Origin: Riptortus pedestris
Taxonomy: Eukaryota > Arthropoda > Insecta > Hemiptera > Alydidae
Length of the DNA: 64,000 bases
NCBI GenBank assembly: GCA_019009955.1
Contig: CM032232.1
Location: forward strand, 54,675,001-54,739,000
Reading direction: 5' to 3'
Numbering within the stretch: the first letter of the stretch is position 1; each line of letters starts with the position of its first letter. Below are positions 45,388 to 55,302 of this stretch, in pieces. Under the pieces are notes generated by a model that was given only the letters and a program-made list of their open reading frames with translations, was not told the DNA's origin and did no database searches. A program made the translations under genes and the position numbers.

Positions 45388-45437
45388 TTGAACGCACCTC
45401 ATTTTTGCCATCTCCTAGACATTTGATGGACATGCTC
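44728..45437 (+). mobile_element. Family A element, long form, lacking the 3' tip
   Basis: The 5' end is AAAAGGCCGCCACGCAGGG (two changes from consensus), followed by GCAGATTTCCCTCGTGG. It contains the long module (TCCAGGCGGGAAGCGTCTG, GTCTGCCAACCCAACTC, TATATCAGAATATAA). The TA array is at 45333-45385. The tail stops after CTAGACATTTGATGGACATG without the palindrome. The minus-strand frame 44709-44960 reads through the module and is not a gene. Confidence 0.85.
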
Positions 45438-45440
45438 GAA

Positions 45441-45765
45441 TCTGCCATGGGGCAACAAGCGAACTTGTTTTAGGACACTCAGTACTTATGTGAAGCTTGA
45501 ATTGCACGAAAATCCTAAATAAAATTGACCTCAAAGACGTGGGAAGCGAGCGGCAGGAAAATGAACGCAGTTCAAGTCTGTGATGAGAACATTTTTCGTC
45601 TGCTTTATTTCCATGCGAGACGAGCACAAAGCCCTTATCACACAGCGCAATTTAGGGGGTACTTAGCCGAAAAAATTACTAAGCCCTGTATTAGCGAAAT
45701 GAGATATAAGGTAATAACGAAGGGTTGACCCTGTTGTAGCTAGAGCTCGGCATAAAGGCACCATT
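45441..45765. other. Non-repetitive, balanced-composition block, candidate noncoding element
   Basis: GTCTGTGATGAGAACATTTT, TTTATTTCCATGCGAGACGA, CACACAGCGCAATTTAGGGG and TAAGCCCTGTATTAGCGAAA stand out from the repeats. Overlapping frames on the two strands (45415-45627 and 45525-45728) encode nothing recognisable. Confidence 0.4.
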
Positions 45766-46019
45766 TCACTTCAACTCGAACATATTTCTCCATGAAATCC
45801 AATTTCCTTCTAAAAATTCAGATTTGGCCACCACATAACTTCTATGTCCTCATATTAAATTTAATAAAAAGAAATATTTAGTTGCACTTAATTTAAAATT
45901 ATTTTATTTGAAAGTGATATCGACAGCGGATCACAAAGAATGTCACGAAATATAATTTATAGTTCTTTTCATGGTGAACAAAAAAGGTCCTACACAATTA
46001 AATTGTCTACCAATCATAG
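45766..46019. other. Unassigned sequence
   Basis: AT-rich; nothing recognised. Confidence 0.5.
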
Positions 46020-46275
46020 ACATGAGATGATAAGGTACTCAAATTAGATATGCCAAGAGTAGAAGTGGGGGTTTACAGATAGCTCAAACCGAGGAAATAT
46101 AAATAACTCCGTCAATATTCTGAGAGAAGACATGCATAAAACTAGTTCTAGAGAATACAAATTTCACATTCAAACAACATTAGTTATATAAAAATTTCTA
46201 TCCAACTGATATTAACCCAGATTCATATCGAATAAAATGTTTCATGATATAATCGGTTATTCCTAATATGAGATA
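46020..46275 (+). repeat. Old Family A core fragment
   Basis: GAGTAGAAGTGGGGGTTTAC, TATAAATAACTCCGTCAATA and TTTCTATCCAACTGATATTA follow Family A core order on the plus strand. Both ends are missing. Confidence 0.55.
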
Positions 46276-46313
46276 AGGAAAAGGGGGGGGGGTTATTGAA
46301 GAGAGAAAGAAGC

Positions 46314-47012
46314 TAGAGCTTCCTACCTATCTATCTAACTATTTGTCTTTCTATCTAGTTAGCTACCTACCTACCTATCTATCTAAAGCTTCCCACCTAT
46401 CTATCTAGCTAGCTACCTACCTACCTATCTATCTAGAGCTTCCCACCTATTTATTTACCTATCTATCTATCTGCATAGCTAGCTACCTACCTATCTATCT
46501 ACCTAGAGCTTCCTACCTATATATCTATCCATTTAGCTAGAGCTTCCTACCTATTTATCTATCTATCTAACTCTCAATCTGTCTATCTAGCTACCTACCT
46601 ATCTATCATCTAGCTGGCTACCAACCTAGTTTTCTAACTGACTAGCTAGAGCATCCTAACTATCTATCTATCTAAATATCTATCTGTATATCTATCTATC
46701 TGTCTATCTAGCTAGCTACCTACCTATCCTATATATCTAGCTAGCTAGAGCTTCCTACCTATCTGTGTATCTATGTATCTATCTACCTACCTATCCTATA
46801 TATCTAGCTAGCTAGAGCTTCCTACCTATCTGTGTATCTATGTATCTATCTACCTACCTATCCTGTATATCTAGCTAGCTAGAGCTTCCTACCTATCTGT
46901 GTATCTATGTATCTATCTAGATACCTATCTATCTACCTAGCTAGCTAGAGCTTCCTACCTATATGTGTAGCTATGTATCTATCTACCTACCTATTTATCT
47001 ATCTACCTATCT
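46314..47012. repeat. CTAT/CTAC-type minisatellite with 67-bp higher-order units
   Basis: About 700 bp of interleaved CTAT, CTAC and CTAG tetranucleotides are punctuated by GAGCTTCC(T/C)ACC. In the central part GAGCTTCC recurs at 46748, 46815 and 46882, exactly 67 bp apart, with the unit CTATCTGTGTATCTATGTAT, CTATCTACCTACCTATCC. The array has therefore grown by duplication of a higher-order unit, not only by slippage. Confidence 0.92.
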
Positions 47013-47020
47013 TTAAAAAA

Positions 47021-47085
47021 AATTATTAACATCCAACTTTTGCAACTAAGGCTAATTAGAACGGTTTATCTACAGGTTACCTCAT
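47021..47085 (-). mobile_element. SINE tail fragment
   Basis: AATTATTAACATCCAACTTT, GCAACTAAGGCTAATTAGAA and CTACAGGTTACC are the 3' end of the tRNA-derived SINE on the minus strand, adjoining the minisatellite. Confidence 0.7.
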
Positions 47086-47091
47086 ATAGGT

Positions 47092-47242
47092 GTATATATA
47101 TATATATATATATATATTATAAATGGCTCTCATGATAGTCTCTCCAACGTTGGCTCAATGGACGTTAGAGCAAATTTTTCCAAAATGGCGTAATGTGTAC
47201 ATCTTCAATTACCGATTTCCCATATGGGATATCTTCTAACAA
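47092..47242 (+). repeat. (TA)n plus diverged Family A 3' tail
   Basis: After a TA tract (47094-47116), CTCAATGGACGTTAGAGC, AATGGCGTAATGTGTACATC, ATTACCGATTTCCCATATGG, TATCTTCTAA follows the order of the Family A tail. Confidence 0.6.
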
Positions 47243-48057
47243 AACTTTGTTTACCATAAAAAAAGACCAAACATATTGCATTAAAGTTCATTTTTTTAAA
47301 TATTCCATTGCACAATCAGGGTGGTGCATGTGTCAGGAATACAATGCATCGATACCTCATGCAAGTCAGAGTGCCCAAATATTTGCATTGCCTATGCTAA
47401 GATGGCCTTGCATAATGTGCAGCATTAGACCATATCCTCGTCTTGAGCTCTTGTCTACTTGAGACATTTTAACCTGAAGAAGAGTAAGACGATAATTTAA
47501 ATCGATAGTAAGATCTAACATTAGGTATTTTAGCGACAAACCAAACGTTGGCTGAGTTTTTCAAATTTCTGCTTTCAAATAAAAAATGTTCAGTTCAATT
47601 TAATAAAAATTCAATTTCAATTTAAATTTACAATAGTTGTTGATAACATCACTTTATTCAACATGGACTTACCATACAGAACTAGTATTTTTTCCTTTCA
47701 AATTTAACATACATATCTTACGAAGTATTCAAACAGGAAAAACTTCGGCTTATTTTTCTTTGCGAACCTCCATTGTTGAACTTTTTCTACTTTACCGATT
47801 ACAGAGGTGTTACAATTAGATATTTTAAATTTTGAATAATTATTGAGAACCTCATTTTATTTTACAGGGACCTAGAATATGGTACAGTATGAATAATTGA
47901 ACTTTCAAAATAGCGTATGTTACGAAAAACAAAACAAGTTCTAGTAATTCTCCAACTCAAAAAAATAAAAATATGATGTAGGAAAATACTTAAAATTTAC
48001 TCAGAAATGAGCATACTTACATAAATATGTACTATGAAGATAAAATTGATACAACTC

Positions 48058-48060
<3 letters not shown>
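47243..48060. other. Unassigned; 47280-47470 may be noncoding conserved
   Basis: CAGTGCCC-type and POU-like strings (AAATATTTGCATTGCC, CCTTGCATAATGTGCAGC) occur in a stretch that is not a repeat. The frame over it (47193-47462) is not convincing. The remainder is AT-rich. Confidence 0.35.
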
Positions 48061-48095
<35 letters not shown>

Positions 48096-48136
48096 CGCAG
48101 ATGCCCATATAAATGGATGCTGGATGGATAAATGTG
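48061..48136. repeat. (CA)n microsatellite
   Basis: About 30 bp of CA (48061-48091), then TAGACGCAGATGCCC. Short Thr-His and Cys-Val frames here are repeat translation. Confidence 0.9.
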
Positions 48137-48145
48137 TATTAGCAG

Positions 48146-48205
<60 letters not shown>

Positions 48206-49605
48206 TTGTCAGTCGTCTGCGCTCTAGCGGGCACAATTATTGTTTAATTGTTACCAAACTCGATATCTAATCATTTCATGCAAAAAGAAAGATCAAGTTC
48301 GTTAACGACTGAAATCGGACCAGGGGGACGGGGGGTTTAGAGGGGGAGAATTTCGAAAATTCAAAATATCTCCGTTCCTGTACGTCGGATCGAAAAGATG
48401 TATAGAATCAATTCTTTAGAAAATTAAATGTACTAGTGTTATATACACTTATTCTCTATCTTGCATATTCACCAGCATATTTGCAATTTTCAGTTTTCAG
48501 GCTTCAGCATACCCCCACTTCTACTATGTTACATAAACAATACTCGGTTATGAAATAAACCACATCATTCGAAGCTTAAATACCAAATATTGTTTTCACG
48601 AGATATTTATTATACGAGATACTCGTACATGCAAATATGTTCTGGTGACCCCCTCCCCCTTCTTATGGTTTTGAACTACTTAAATTTGATTCGTTGTGAT
48701 AAAAATCATTGTGATTCATTATAAATTACAGTACTAGATATAGTAAATAGTTTCCAATATTCAAATATAGGGTTGGGGAAAAAGTAATTTCGGTATTTTT
48801 CATGTTTTTCAAAGCGCATCCATTTATATAAACTTTAGATATTAATCAATGATATATGCGCCGTTTTGATAGATGACCTTTTGCCATTTTTTCGGTAAAA
48901 CCATTATACCTTCACTATAGAAGTTCTGTGATTTCTGGGCGAAAAACTGAACCAAGTGATTTTCACAAGCCTCTTTTGATTCCAGCTTTACACCATTAAG
49001 AGAGTTCTGAAGAGAACGAAACAAGTAGTAGTCAGACGGTGCAAGGTCCGGGCTTTATGGTGGATGCATCAAAACTTCCCAGCCAACTCTCGTAATTTTT
49101 GCCTAGTCACCAAAGATGTGTGTGGTCTAGCCTTGTCGTGATGGAATACAACGCCTTTCCTATTGATCAATTCTGGCCGTTTTTCTTGAATGTCCTGCTT
49201 CAACCGTATTAGATGTTGGCAGTAGAGAGTCGAATCAATGGTTTGGCCAGGTTTGAGCAGCTCATGATGAACAATGCATTTCCAATCCCACCAAACACTT
49301 AGCATCACCTTCCTTAGTGCCAATCCTTCATTTTGTGAAGTTTCTCCGGGTTTCGACCACGATCTTTTTCGCATATTATTGTCGTGCGTGATCCACTTTT
49401 CATCACCTGTAATCATTCTTTTCAAAGAAGTTGGCATAACTGTTTGTTTCCGGTCGGGAGCTTTCTTATGATCATTTGTATTTATTCACTTAATATTCTC
49501 GGTGGTCTTGTGTTACCCCTATGTAGATTTGTCTATTATTAAACTTCACGCTGGAAATCTGCTTAGTTTACGCAGCTCCTGCATGACAGATTTTCTATCT
49601 TTTGG
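48137..49605 (-). mobile_element. Family A element, long form, carrying a mariner insertion
   Basis: The 3' tip (TTAGCAGATT, 48137) is fused directly to a TA array (48150-48205). The reversed motif GCGCTCTAGCGGGC, the core and long module run to about 48768. After the mariner insert the sequence resumes at about 49430 (GAAGTTGGCATAACTGTTTG, TTCCGGTCGGGAGC) and ends at the 5' end (CGCAGCTCCTGCATGACAG, about 49592). The resumed part matches uninterrupted copies at 9.2 and 44.8 kb. Confidence 0.85.
48769..49435 (-). pseudogene. mariner transposase, C-terminal two thirds, broken
   Basis: Mariner transposases cut and paste DNA at TA sites using a D,D34D triad. On the minus strand, MITGDEKWITHDN (first Asp, about 49400) and VVFHHDKARPHTS (second Asp, about 49130) lie in one frame, 49437-49069. 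A one-base frameshift follows, and HPP-stop-SPDLAPSDYYLF carries the third Asp near 49030. The last frame, to 48842, ends QKVIYQNGAYIID, the usual mariner C-terminus. A TAA replaces a codon just before SPDL. The N-terminal HTH region is missing. The 3' TIR (GGGTTGGGGAAAAAGTAA, after a TA) lies at 48770. All three Asp are recognisable, but the gene is dead. Confidence 0.9.
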
Positions 49606-49631
49606 TATAAAAATTAGAAGGGAAACATTAA

Positions 49632-50230
49632 CCCTAGAACTACCAAGGGGGGGGGGGCTCCTCGAGCCCACAACTTTTTGTTTTTGTTCCCTATCACCCA
49701 ATTTTAATGGGATATTTTTGATATTTTATGTATTCCTCAGAAAAACATCCTAGAGTCAGGGCATAACAATAAAATTAAATAAAAAAATTTCTATGTTGAG
49801 AAAAAATTTTTTTTTTGACGTATGGGCTTGGTTAATTATTGTGCAAAAGCACCGATAATTGCATTACGAATCTGATAATTATATTTTCTTAAATTATTAT
49901 TCTATTATAATGTTATAATAACTTAGATATAGATAACTTTTTATTCTAACAATGTTTAGAGTAGAATAAAATAACATTTAATTTCAAGTCATCCTTTTTT
50001 CCCCATCCGAACTTTTTTTTTTAATTTATTTTTATTTTTGTATTTCATTTTTTTTTTTAATTTTTTTTTTTTCACAGGTGTCATAAGAAACGTTCATTAA
50101 ACATAATCCAATAGAAATAAAAATTTTAAAAAAATTATAGAACCAAAATAAAAGGTTTTTAAGGTTGTGGGCTCGAGGAGCCCCCCCCTTGGTAATCCAT
50201 GTGACCTGGGAGAGCTCGGTAATACTAGGG
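49632..50230. mobile_element. piggyBac-like MITE with TTAA target duplication
   Basis: TTAA lies at 49628-49631 and 50231-50234. The ends are CCCTAGAACTACC and, reverse-complemented, CCCTAGTATTACC. A subterminal inverted motif with GGGGGCTCCTCGAGCCCAC occurs near both ends (49648-49672 and about 50165-50187); the right end has an extra 27 bp or so outside it. The interior is AT- and T-rich with no transposase frame. It is 599 bp. TTAA plus the CCC start are diagnostic of piggyBac-type elements. Confidence 0.93.
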
Positions 50231-50234
50231 TTAA

Positions 50235-50640
50235 AATGAATTTGAAAGAGACGGATTGTGTTCTTTTCGAGCAAGGCATACATCTATCTACTTCAGTCGG
50301 AAGGAATAGTGGCTTAAATCCAAGTCGGAAGAACATTAGATGAAAATAAGTGAGTGGCACAAGAACTGCTGGGTATGTTCCCCTCATGTCTAGTGTTTGC
50401 CTTCATATTCGAGCCTGACAAAACCTTTTATTCTTTCCCCTCTGTATGAGGACTTCTGAAGTTTTATATCATCCACATAACTGAAGTTTTTTTCCTCAGA
50501 TTCTGATAAAAGTTTAATAAAAGTTCCATCTTCCCACCGAGGTCTTTTTATCATCTTTAGTTTCTGAAGATTTGAGCCCTACTAATTAAACTTTTATTTA
50601 CCTGTCCGTGCTTGATTTATTGGTGAATTCATATTTCTCT
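50235..50640. other. Unassigned sequence
   Basis: Nothing recognised. A minus-strand frame (50097-50387) spans the MITE end and is not real. Confidence 0.5.
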
Positions 50641-51455
50641 AAAGAATTATTTAGGTCTTTATTTAGATAAGGAGTTAAGTTACCACTACAGATATGAGTT
50701 TCACAGATATCCTGAGTTCTTACCGGACTCAGGATCGGCCACACATACCTGACACATAGACACTTAATGACAAGGACTGATAATCCTATATGCAAATACT
50801 GCAACAACCACCTAACAATAAAACACATACTGTCAGACTGCATCCTACGAAAAAACCTGCACATACCCTACGATATGACAGAACTATTAACTGCCAGCAG
50901 CCAATATATTCCAAAAATACTAACAAATCTAAAACACATCAACATTTAAAAAAACATATAATACAAAATAGAATAGGTCTACTGCATACCTAACAAGATT
51001 TAAAAGGGTTAACCTTTATGGGGTTCTTTATACAAAGCATGGATATGAGAAAGAATCAGATATAAGGGAAATATTTTCCATAATATAAAAGTACAAAAAA
51101 GATAAGCACATGAAGGAGAAATATCATCCTAATAATGCCTATCACCATCGCTGTGGGGCACAAAACTAAATAAATGAAATTTAAAAAAAATAACATAAAT
51201 GTACTAGTATATAGGAATAAGATAATGTTTTTATTAAAACCATTTTAAATTGTTGTCTTTATTCCTAGCCTAATGTTTATTAATTTTCTTTATTAATAGT
51301 ATTTAATGGTTATTTGTTGTATTTAATTTTTTGTTTGTTGTTTCAGTTTATGTTATTTTTCTATAATTTTGTTTTCATTTTACATTGTGAAACTTTGAGC
51401 CAAATCGCCAAAGATGCGGGTACTCCTGTATAAATAAATAAAATGAAAAAAAGAT
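50641..51455 (+). pseudogene. Jockey-like non-LTR retrotransposon 3' end
   Basis: Translation from about 50718 gives LRIGHTYLTHRHLM, then CKYCNNHLTIKHILSDC, a CxxC...H...C zinc segment that follows RNase H in Jockey-like ORF2 proteins. The C-terminal part ends LTNLKHINI at 50949. RNase H and RT are not seen upstream, so this copy is 5'-truncated. A 3' UTR of about 500 bp runs through GCCAAATCGCCAAAGATGCG, GGTACTCCTGTATAAATAAA to an A-rich end near 51450. The same C-terminal architecture as the 40-kb relic suggests related families. Confidence 0.75.
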
Positions 51456-51639
51456 ATGGTCTCAAATTTGCTCTTGCCCAAATGACACAATAGCTATTCA
51501 AACTTATAGACAAGTCCTTCATGACTGACCTTTACTGAATAATGCTAGACAAGTTCTTAGAAAGAATATAAAAAAAAAATCGCCACTAATCGAACAAACT
51601 TTGCTTTCAAAATGTTTAAAAGAACATGACCAATTTGTT
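51456..51639. other. Unassigned sequence
   Basis: Short AT-rich stretch; nothing recognised. Confidence 0.5.
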
Positions 51640-52800
51640 AAGGGGGTTGAAAGGGGGAATTTCAAAAATTCGAAATATCTCCGTTGTACGTCGAATCGAA
51701 AAGTTGTATAGAACCAATCTTTTTGTACATAAAATGTTATATAAATATTTTTAAATACATTTATTCTCTGTTTAGCATTAACGGAGATATTTGCATTTTT
51801 TTTGTTTTCAGCCTTCAGTAAACCCCCACTCCTACTCATGGTTTAGTAGCACTAAGCTGTTATATCATGAATCAATTTATTTGATGCTTAAATACCATAT
51901 ATTGTTCTTAATGAACTTTGTGAGATAAATGCAAATAGGTTTTGTTATGACGTAATCAATTAAGATTTTGGGGTCGTGAATCGTAATATTTACTTATTGT
52001 ACAGCCATACTCGATATTTAATTGTTTTATTTTATATAAAATAACTCGAAATTTAGCCATTTTATGTTTAGAGGGGGAGAAATTTGAACATTCGAAATAT
52101 CTCCGTTACTATAAGTCGGATCAAAAAAGTGCATTGAATAAATCTTATTTCAAATTAAATGTACAATAAATATTGTTTTATACATTTATTCTTGAATATT
52201 AACCAAGATATTTCCAGTTTTCAGCCTTCAGTAAACCCCCACTTCTACTTGTGTTACATAAACAATGCTCTCCTATAATAAACCATATTATTCGAAATAT
52301 ATACCTAAATAACAAATATTGTTTTCATTGAACTTTTACTTTGTGAGATATATGCAAATACCTTCTGTTGACCCTCTGCCCCTTCTTTTGTTTTTCGATT
52401 ACTAAAATTTGAGAGATTGAGATAAAACTAATTCTGATTCATTACAAATTACACCACTAGCTTTAGTAAATTGTTTTTAATAAAAATAATATGTTATATT
52501 CAGATATATTTCATTAATTGTTTGTCATTCCGGTCCATCTATGCAGAGCTATCTATTTTATATACACTAACTCGTATTAGGTAATGACTGAAATTTGTGG
52601 TAGAAAAGGATGGGGGAGGGGTTCTAGGGGTTGGAGGGGTGCAATTTTGAAAATTCAAGATATCTCCTTCATTATGAGTAGTAAAAAAATATTAAAGCAA
52701 TATTGTTAAGCTATTAATGCTCTACTATTGTTGTTCTACACATTTTTTCGCAACTCAAATATTAAGTGAGAAATTTGTACTTTCTTGTTTTCAGCCTGTG
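51640..52800 (-). repeat. Three decayed Family A core segments in tandem
   Basis: Core signatures (GAAATATCTCCGTT, then a GAGATATTTGCATTTT-type segment, then CAGTAAACCCCCACTYCTAC) recur at about 51650-51930, 52060-52330 and 52600-52800, all in minus orientation and without intact ends. Either repeated insertion into the same region or tandem duplication produced this. The 106-codon minus-strand frame here is chance. Confidence 0.6.
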
Positions 52801-53269
52801 TCTCAACTAACATAAGAAAATAAAAACCACTGCGCCAATCTAATAATATAACAAATAAATGCATTTTAAAAGTAATTTGTTAAACTTCAATCCCAAATTC
52901 ATAATGGTACCCAAATCTTTAAATGCTGACCTGTTCATAGCTAAAGTTGTCGAAAACATAAAACTGAGTAAGCTTAAATGACATATTGTAGTAATTTATT
53001 TTATTTAACTTTCATCTAGGAATTCGAAAAAAAAAAATATAATAGAGAGGGTACAGATAATTCAATTTAAAAATTATAATTATAAATATAAAATTCTTAG
53101 AAGATATTTCACAATTATATATGTCGGATGTAATGGATTTATATCCCTATAAATTATTTCATCTCTGGACAAAAAGAAATATTTTCTCTCTTACGATTTA
53201 TCATCTCTAATTAGTACAAGATCTCGTTCTATCTAATAAACTATATATATAAATTTTTTTTTCTTCCTT
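52801..53269. other. Unassigned AT-rich sequence
   Basis: Nothing recognised. Confidence 0.5.
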
Positions 53270-53475
53270 TAGTACGTACTCGTGTTGCGTAATTCAACTG
53301 AAGAGAGCGGCTCCTTTGTGGCTTTGCTGTGGTCTCTTCTTTGTATAATTAAATCTTTGTAGGAAAATGCATTTCCATGTTCGGCATTAGCGGGCTCGTC
53401 TCTGAAATAAAGAAGATTAAACACCAGTCTCTGCTACAACTCTCATTTTTACTTGCTCTCCCACTATTTATTTCC
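53270..53475. other. Non-repetitive block, candidate conserved noncoding element
   Basis: GAAGAGAGCGGCTCCTTTGT, GTATAATTAAATCTTTGTAG, GGAAAATGCATTTCCATGTT and GGCATTAGCGGGCTCGTCTC are of mixed composition, in no repeat and no frame. The TAATTA and TTTCCATG-like elements suggest factor binding, but this is inference. Confidence 0.4.
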
Positions 53476-53561
53476 CTAGGAATGAAGGGAAGAAAAAAAA
53501 TTATGAGTTCAGACTTATTACTGTAATATGAATTAATAGAACTTCTATCTGAAATTCATAT

Positions 53562-53566
<5 letters not shown>

Positions 53567-53618
<52 letters not shown>
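53567..53618. repeat. (TA)n microsatellite
   Basis: About 50 bp of pure TA, not obviously inside a Family A copy. Confidence 0.95.
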
Positions 53619-53619
<1 letters not shown>

Positions 53620-54280
53620 TAGTTTTTGAGCCATTACAGGACTGAAAAAATATTTCATAAATTCAGTAATCCACATCTATTTTATGCCAAATGAGAGAGT
53701 GAGTGAAGGTGAGAATGGTTAATGTTAAGATAAGTTAAGTTAACTCTAAGCCTAGATCATTTGATTTTAATAATAACGACGTGCGAAAATGTTTTTAGTC
53801 AAGTATGTAAATGAGGATGTTAAATGCTTAATCGATGTATAAATTTATGCACTAAGTAATCACGTCAGTACATTACATAACACATAGGTATGACCTGAGC
53901 CTTGAACATAAAAGTAGAGATTGGAAAAATGCTAGGCATTTTTTATATCCGTCCATGAAATAAATAATATTTAACAGTCGAAATATAATGAATTCATTAA
54001 AAGAAGTACTAAATAATCTCTACATTTCCATAACATTATGAAAGATTTTCTTCTTCTATAGTCATACTGCTTTACATGTGGAGCACGGAATGTCTATTGG
54101 GTAAAAATAGGTGAGTCTAAGCTCGTTCAAGGGATCAAATAAATATCGTTTTCAGGAATAAGTGCAGCCTTGCGACGAATAACATAAAATCTCATTCGTC
54201 AGTATGAATATTTCAGATGCATAGCCGACTACCTCATTTATGTGTACACACATAGTTGCATACTTACTTACATACACACA

Positions 54281-54282
<2 letters not shown>
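53619..54282. other. Unassigned sequence
   Basis: AT-rich; nothing recognised. Confidence 0.5.

Positions 54283-54366
<84 letters not shown>
54283..54366. repeat. Compound (CA)n(TA)n microsatellite
   Basis: About 34 bp of CA followed by about 48 bp of TA, directly abutting the solo LTR. Confidence 0.95.
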
Positions 54367-54370
<4 letters not shown>

Positions 54371-54959
54371 ATGTTTATTACTAAATCAGTAATAAACGTT
54401 GTTTATTAGAGTTCTTTTGGATTGCAAAATTAAACACACAAAAGCTTCAGAGCTTTTATCACTGCAATATTTATTTAACAATACACTACACACTTGGTTA
54501 ATTATTCTTAACTACTACTTACAGTATGCACTGATAGCTTCACTGTTCTCATAGTCACTCACGATCACTGACGTTCACCAAAAAACCGGCACTGCACTTT
54601 CTTTCTTCGGGAAGTTAACGGCACTGCAATGTCTAGAACAAGGCAATACACAGTGCTTTACAAATTCACGGCACAACCCTGTTCTTCACATAAAACACTT
54701 TACCACACTGAAACTAAGTCGCACTGTTGTACGGAACGCACTGATCATCACTTGAAGATAGCTGAGAACGAAGTAACTAACTCGCGGCGGTCGGATCCTT
54801 TTATATCTTGTCGGCAAACATCTAAGGGATTTGTCTGGACTCTTCTCGATCTGGACTGGTATTGCTGGGTACTATATGGCGGCACCCTTTATCTCCTCCG
54901 TACTTCACAAATTCATGATTATCTCTGTTTAATTTTTCCTGTGTTTAATTTTCGCAACA
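54367..54959 (-). mobile_element. Solo LTR of an LTR retrotransposon
   Basis: On the minus strand the 593-bp unit begins TGTTGCGAAAATTAAAC and ends AGTAATAAACATAACA, the TG...CA (TGTT...AACA) pattern of LTRs. A TATAAAAGG promoter box lies at 54797-54805 on this strand, with GATCCGACCGCCGCGAG just downstream, and an AATAAA signal lies near 54472. No internal region (gag, pol) flanks it, and no second copy is in the window. A clean target duplication cannot be read because the left side is TA repeat; ATATA against ATACA is possible. The plus-strand 135-codon frame over it is not a gene. Confidence 0.8.
54797..54805 (-). promoter_or_regulatory. TATA box of the solo LTR
   Basis: TATAAAAGG on the minus strand, about 160 bp from the start of the LTR, with GC-richer sequence downstream where transcription would start. 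Confidence 0.65.
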
Positions 54960-54960
54960 A

Positions 54961-55011
54961 TACACACACACACACATATAATGTGTGCGTGTGTGTGTGT
55001 GTGTGTAATTT
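54961..55011. repeat. Self-complementary (CA)n / (GT)n pair
   Basis: ACACACACACACACA is followed by TATAATGTGTGCG and then GTGTGTGTGTGTGTG, so the stretch can fold on itself. It sits directly at the edge of the LTR. Confidence 0.9.
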
Positions 55012-55189
55012 GTATTTAGAATATGACACTCAATAATTGTGAAGAAATTCAACCTTATTGATTATAAAATGTATTTCTTCGGTTCTGTGTAAGCAAACTA
55101 AATAATGATGAGTGAAGCAAATTGGGACCGCTATAGGGGAAACAGATACACACTTGTATGTATGTAAGTATGAAATTTATACAATTTTT
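55012..55189. other. Unassigned sequence
   Basis: Nothing recognised. Confidence 0.5.
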
Positions 55190-55302
55190 ACAGACACCTA
55201 ATTTTCCTAATGACCAAGATTATCGATGGATGTTTGAAGAAAATATTGTTATAAGTTCTAATCACAATACCTCATTTTCCCTTAGAGGAAACTAGCAAAT
55301 AC
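55190..55302 (+). repeat. Diverged Family A 3' tail
   Basis: TATCGATGGATGTTTGAAGA, TAAGTTCTAATCACAATACC and TCATTTTCCCTTAGAGGAAA, CTAGCAAA follow the tail order, including the hairpin-like end. Confidence 0.6.

Noticed and set aside
46314..47012. CRISPR-like or telomeric repeat
   Set aside because: The units are tetranucleotide based with no spacers, and the motif is not TTAGG.
51519..51839. A 106-residue minus-strand frame
   Set aside because: It reads through a decayed Family A core and is not conserved as a frame in other copies.
54629..55036. A 135-residue plus-strand frame
   Set aside because: It lies antisense within the solo LTR and runs into a CA/GT microsatellite. No domain is recognisable, and the LTR promoter points the other way.
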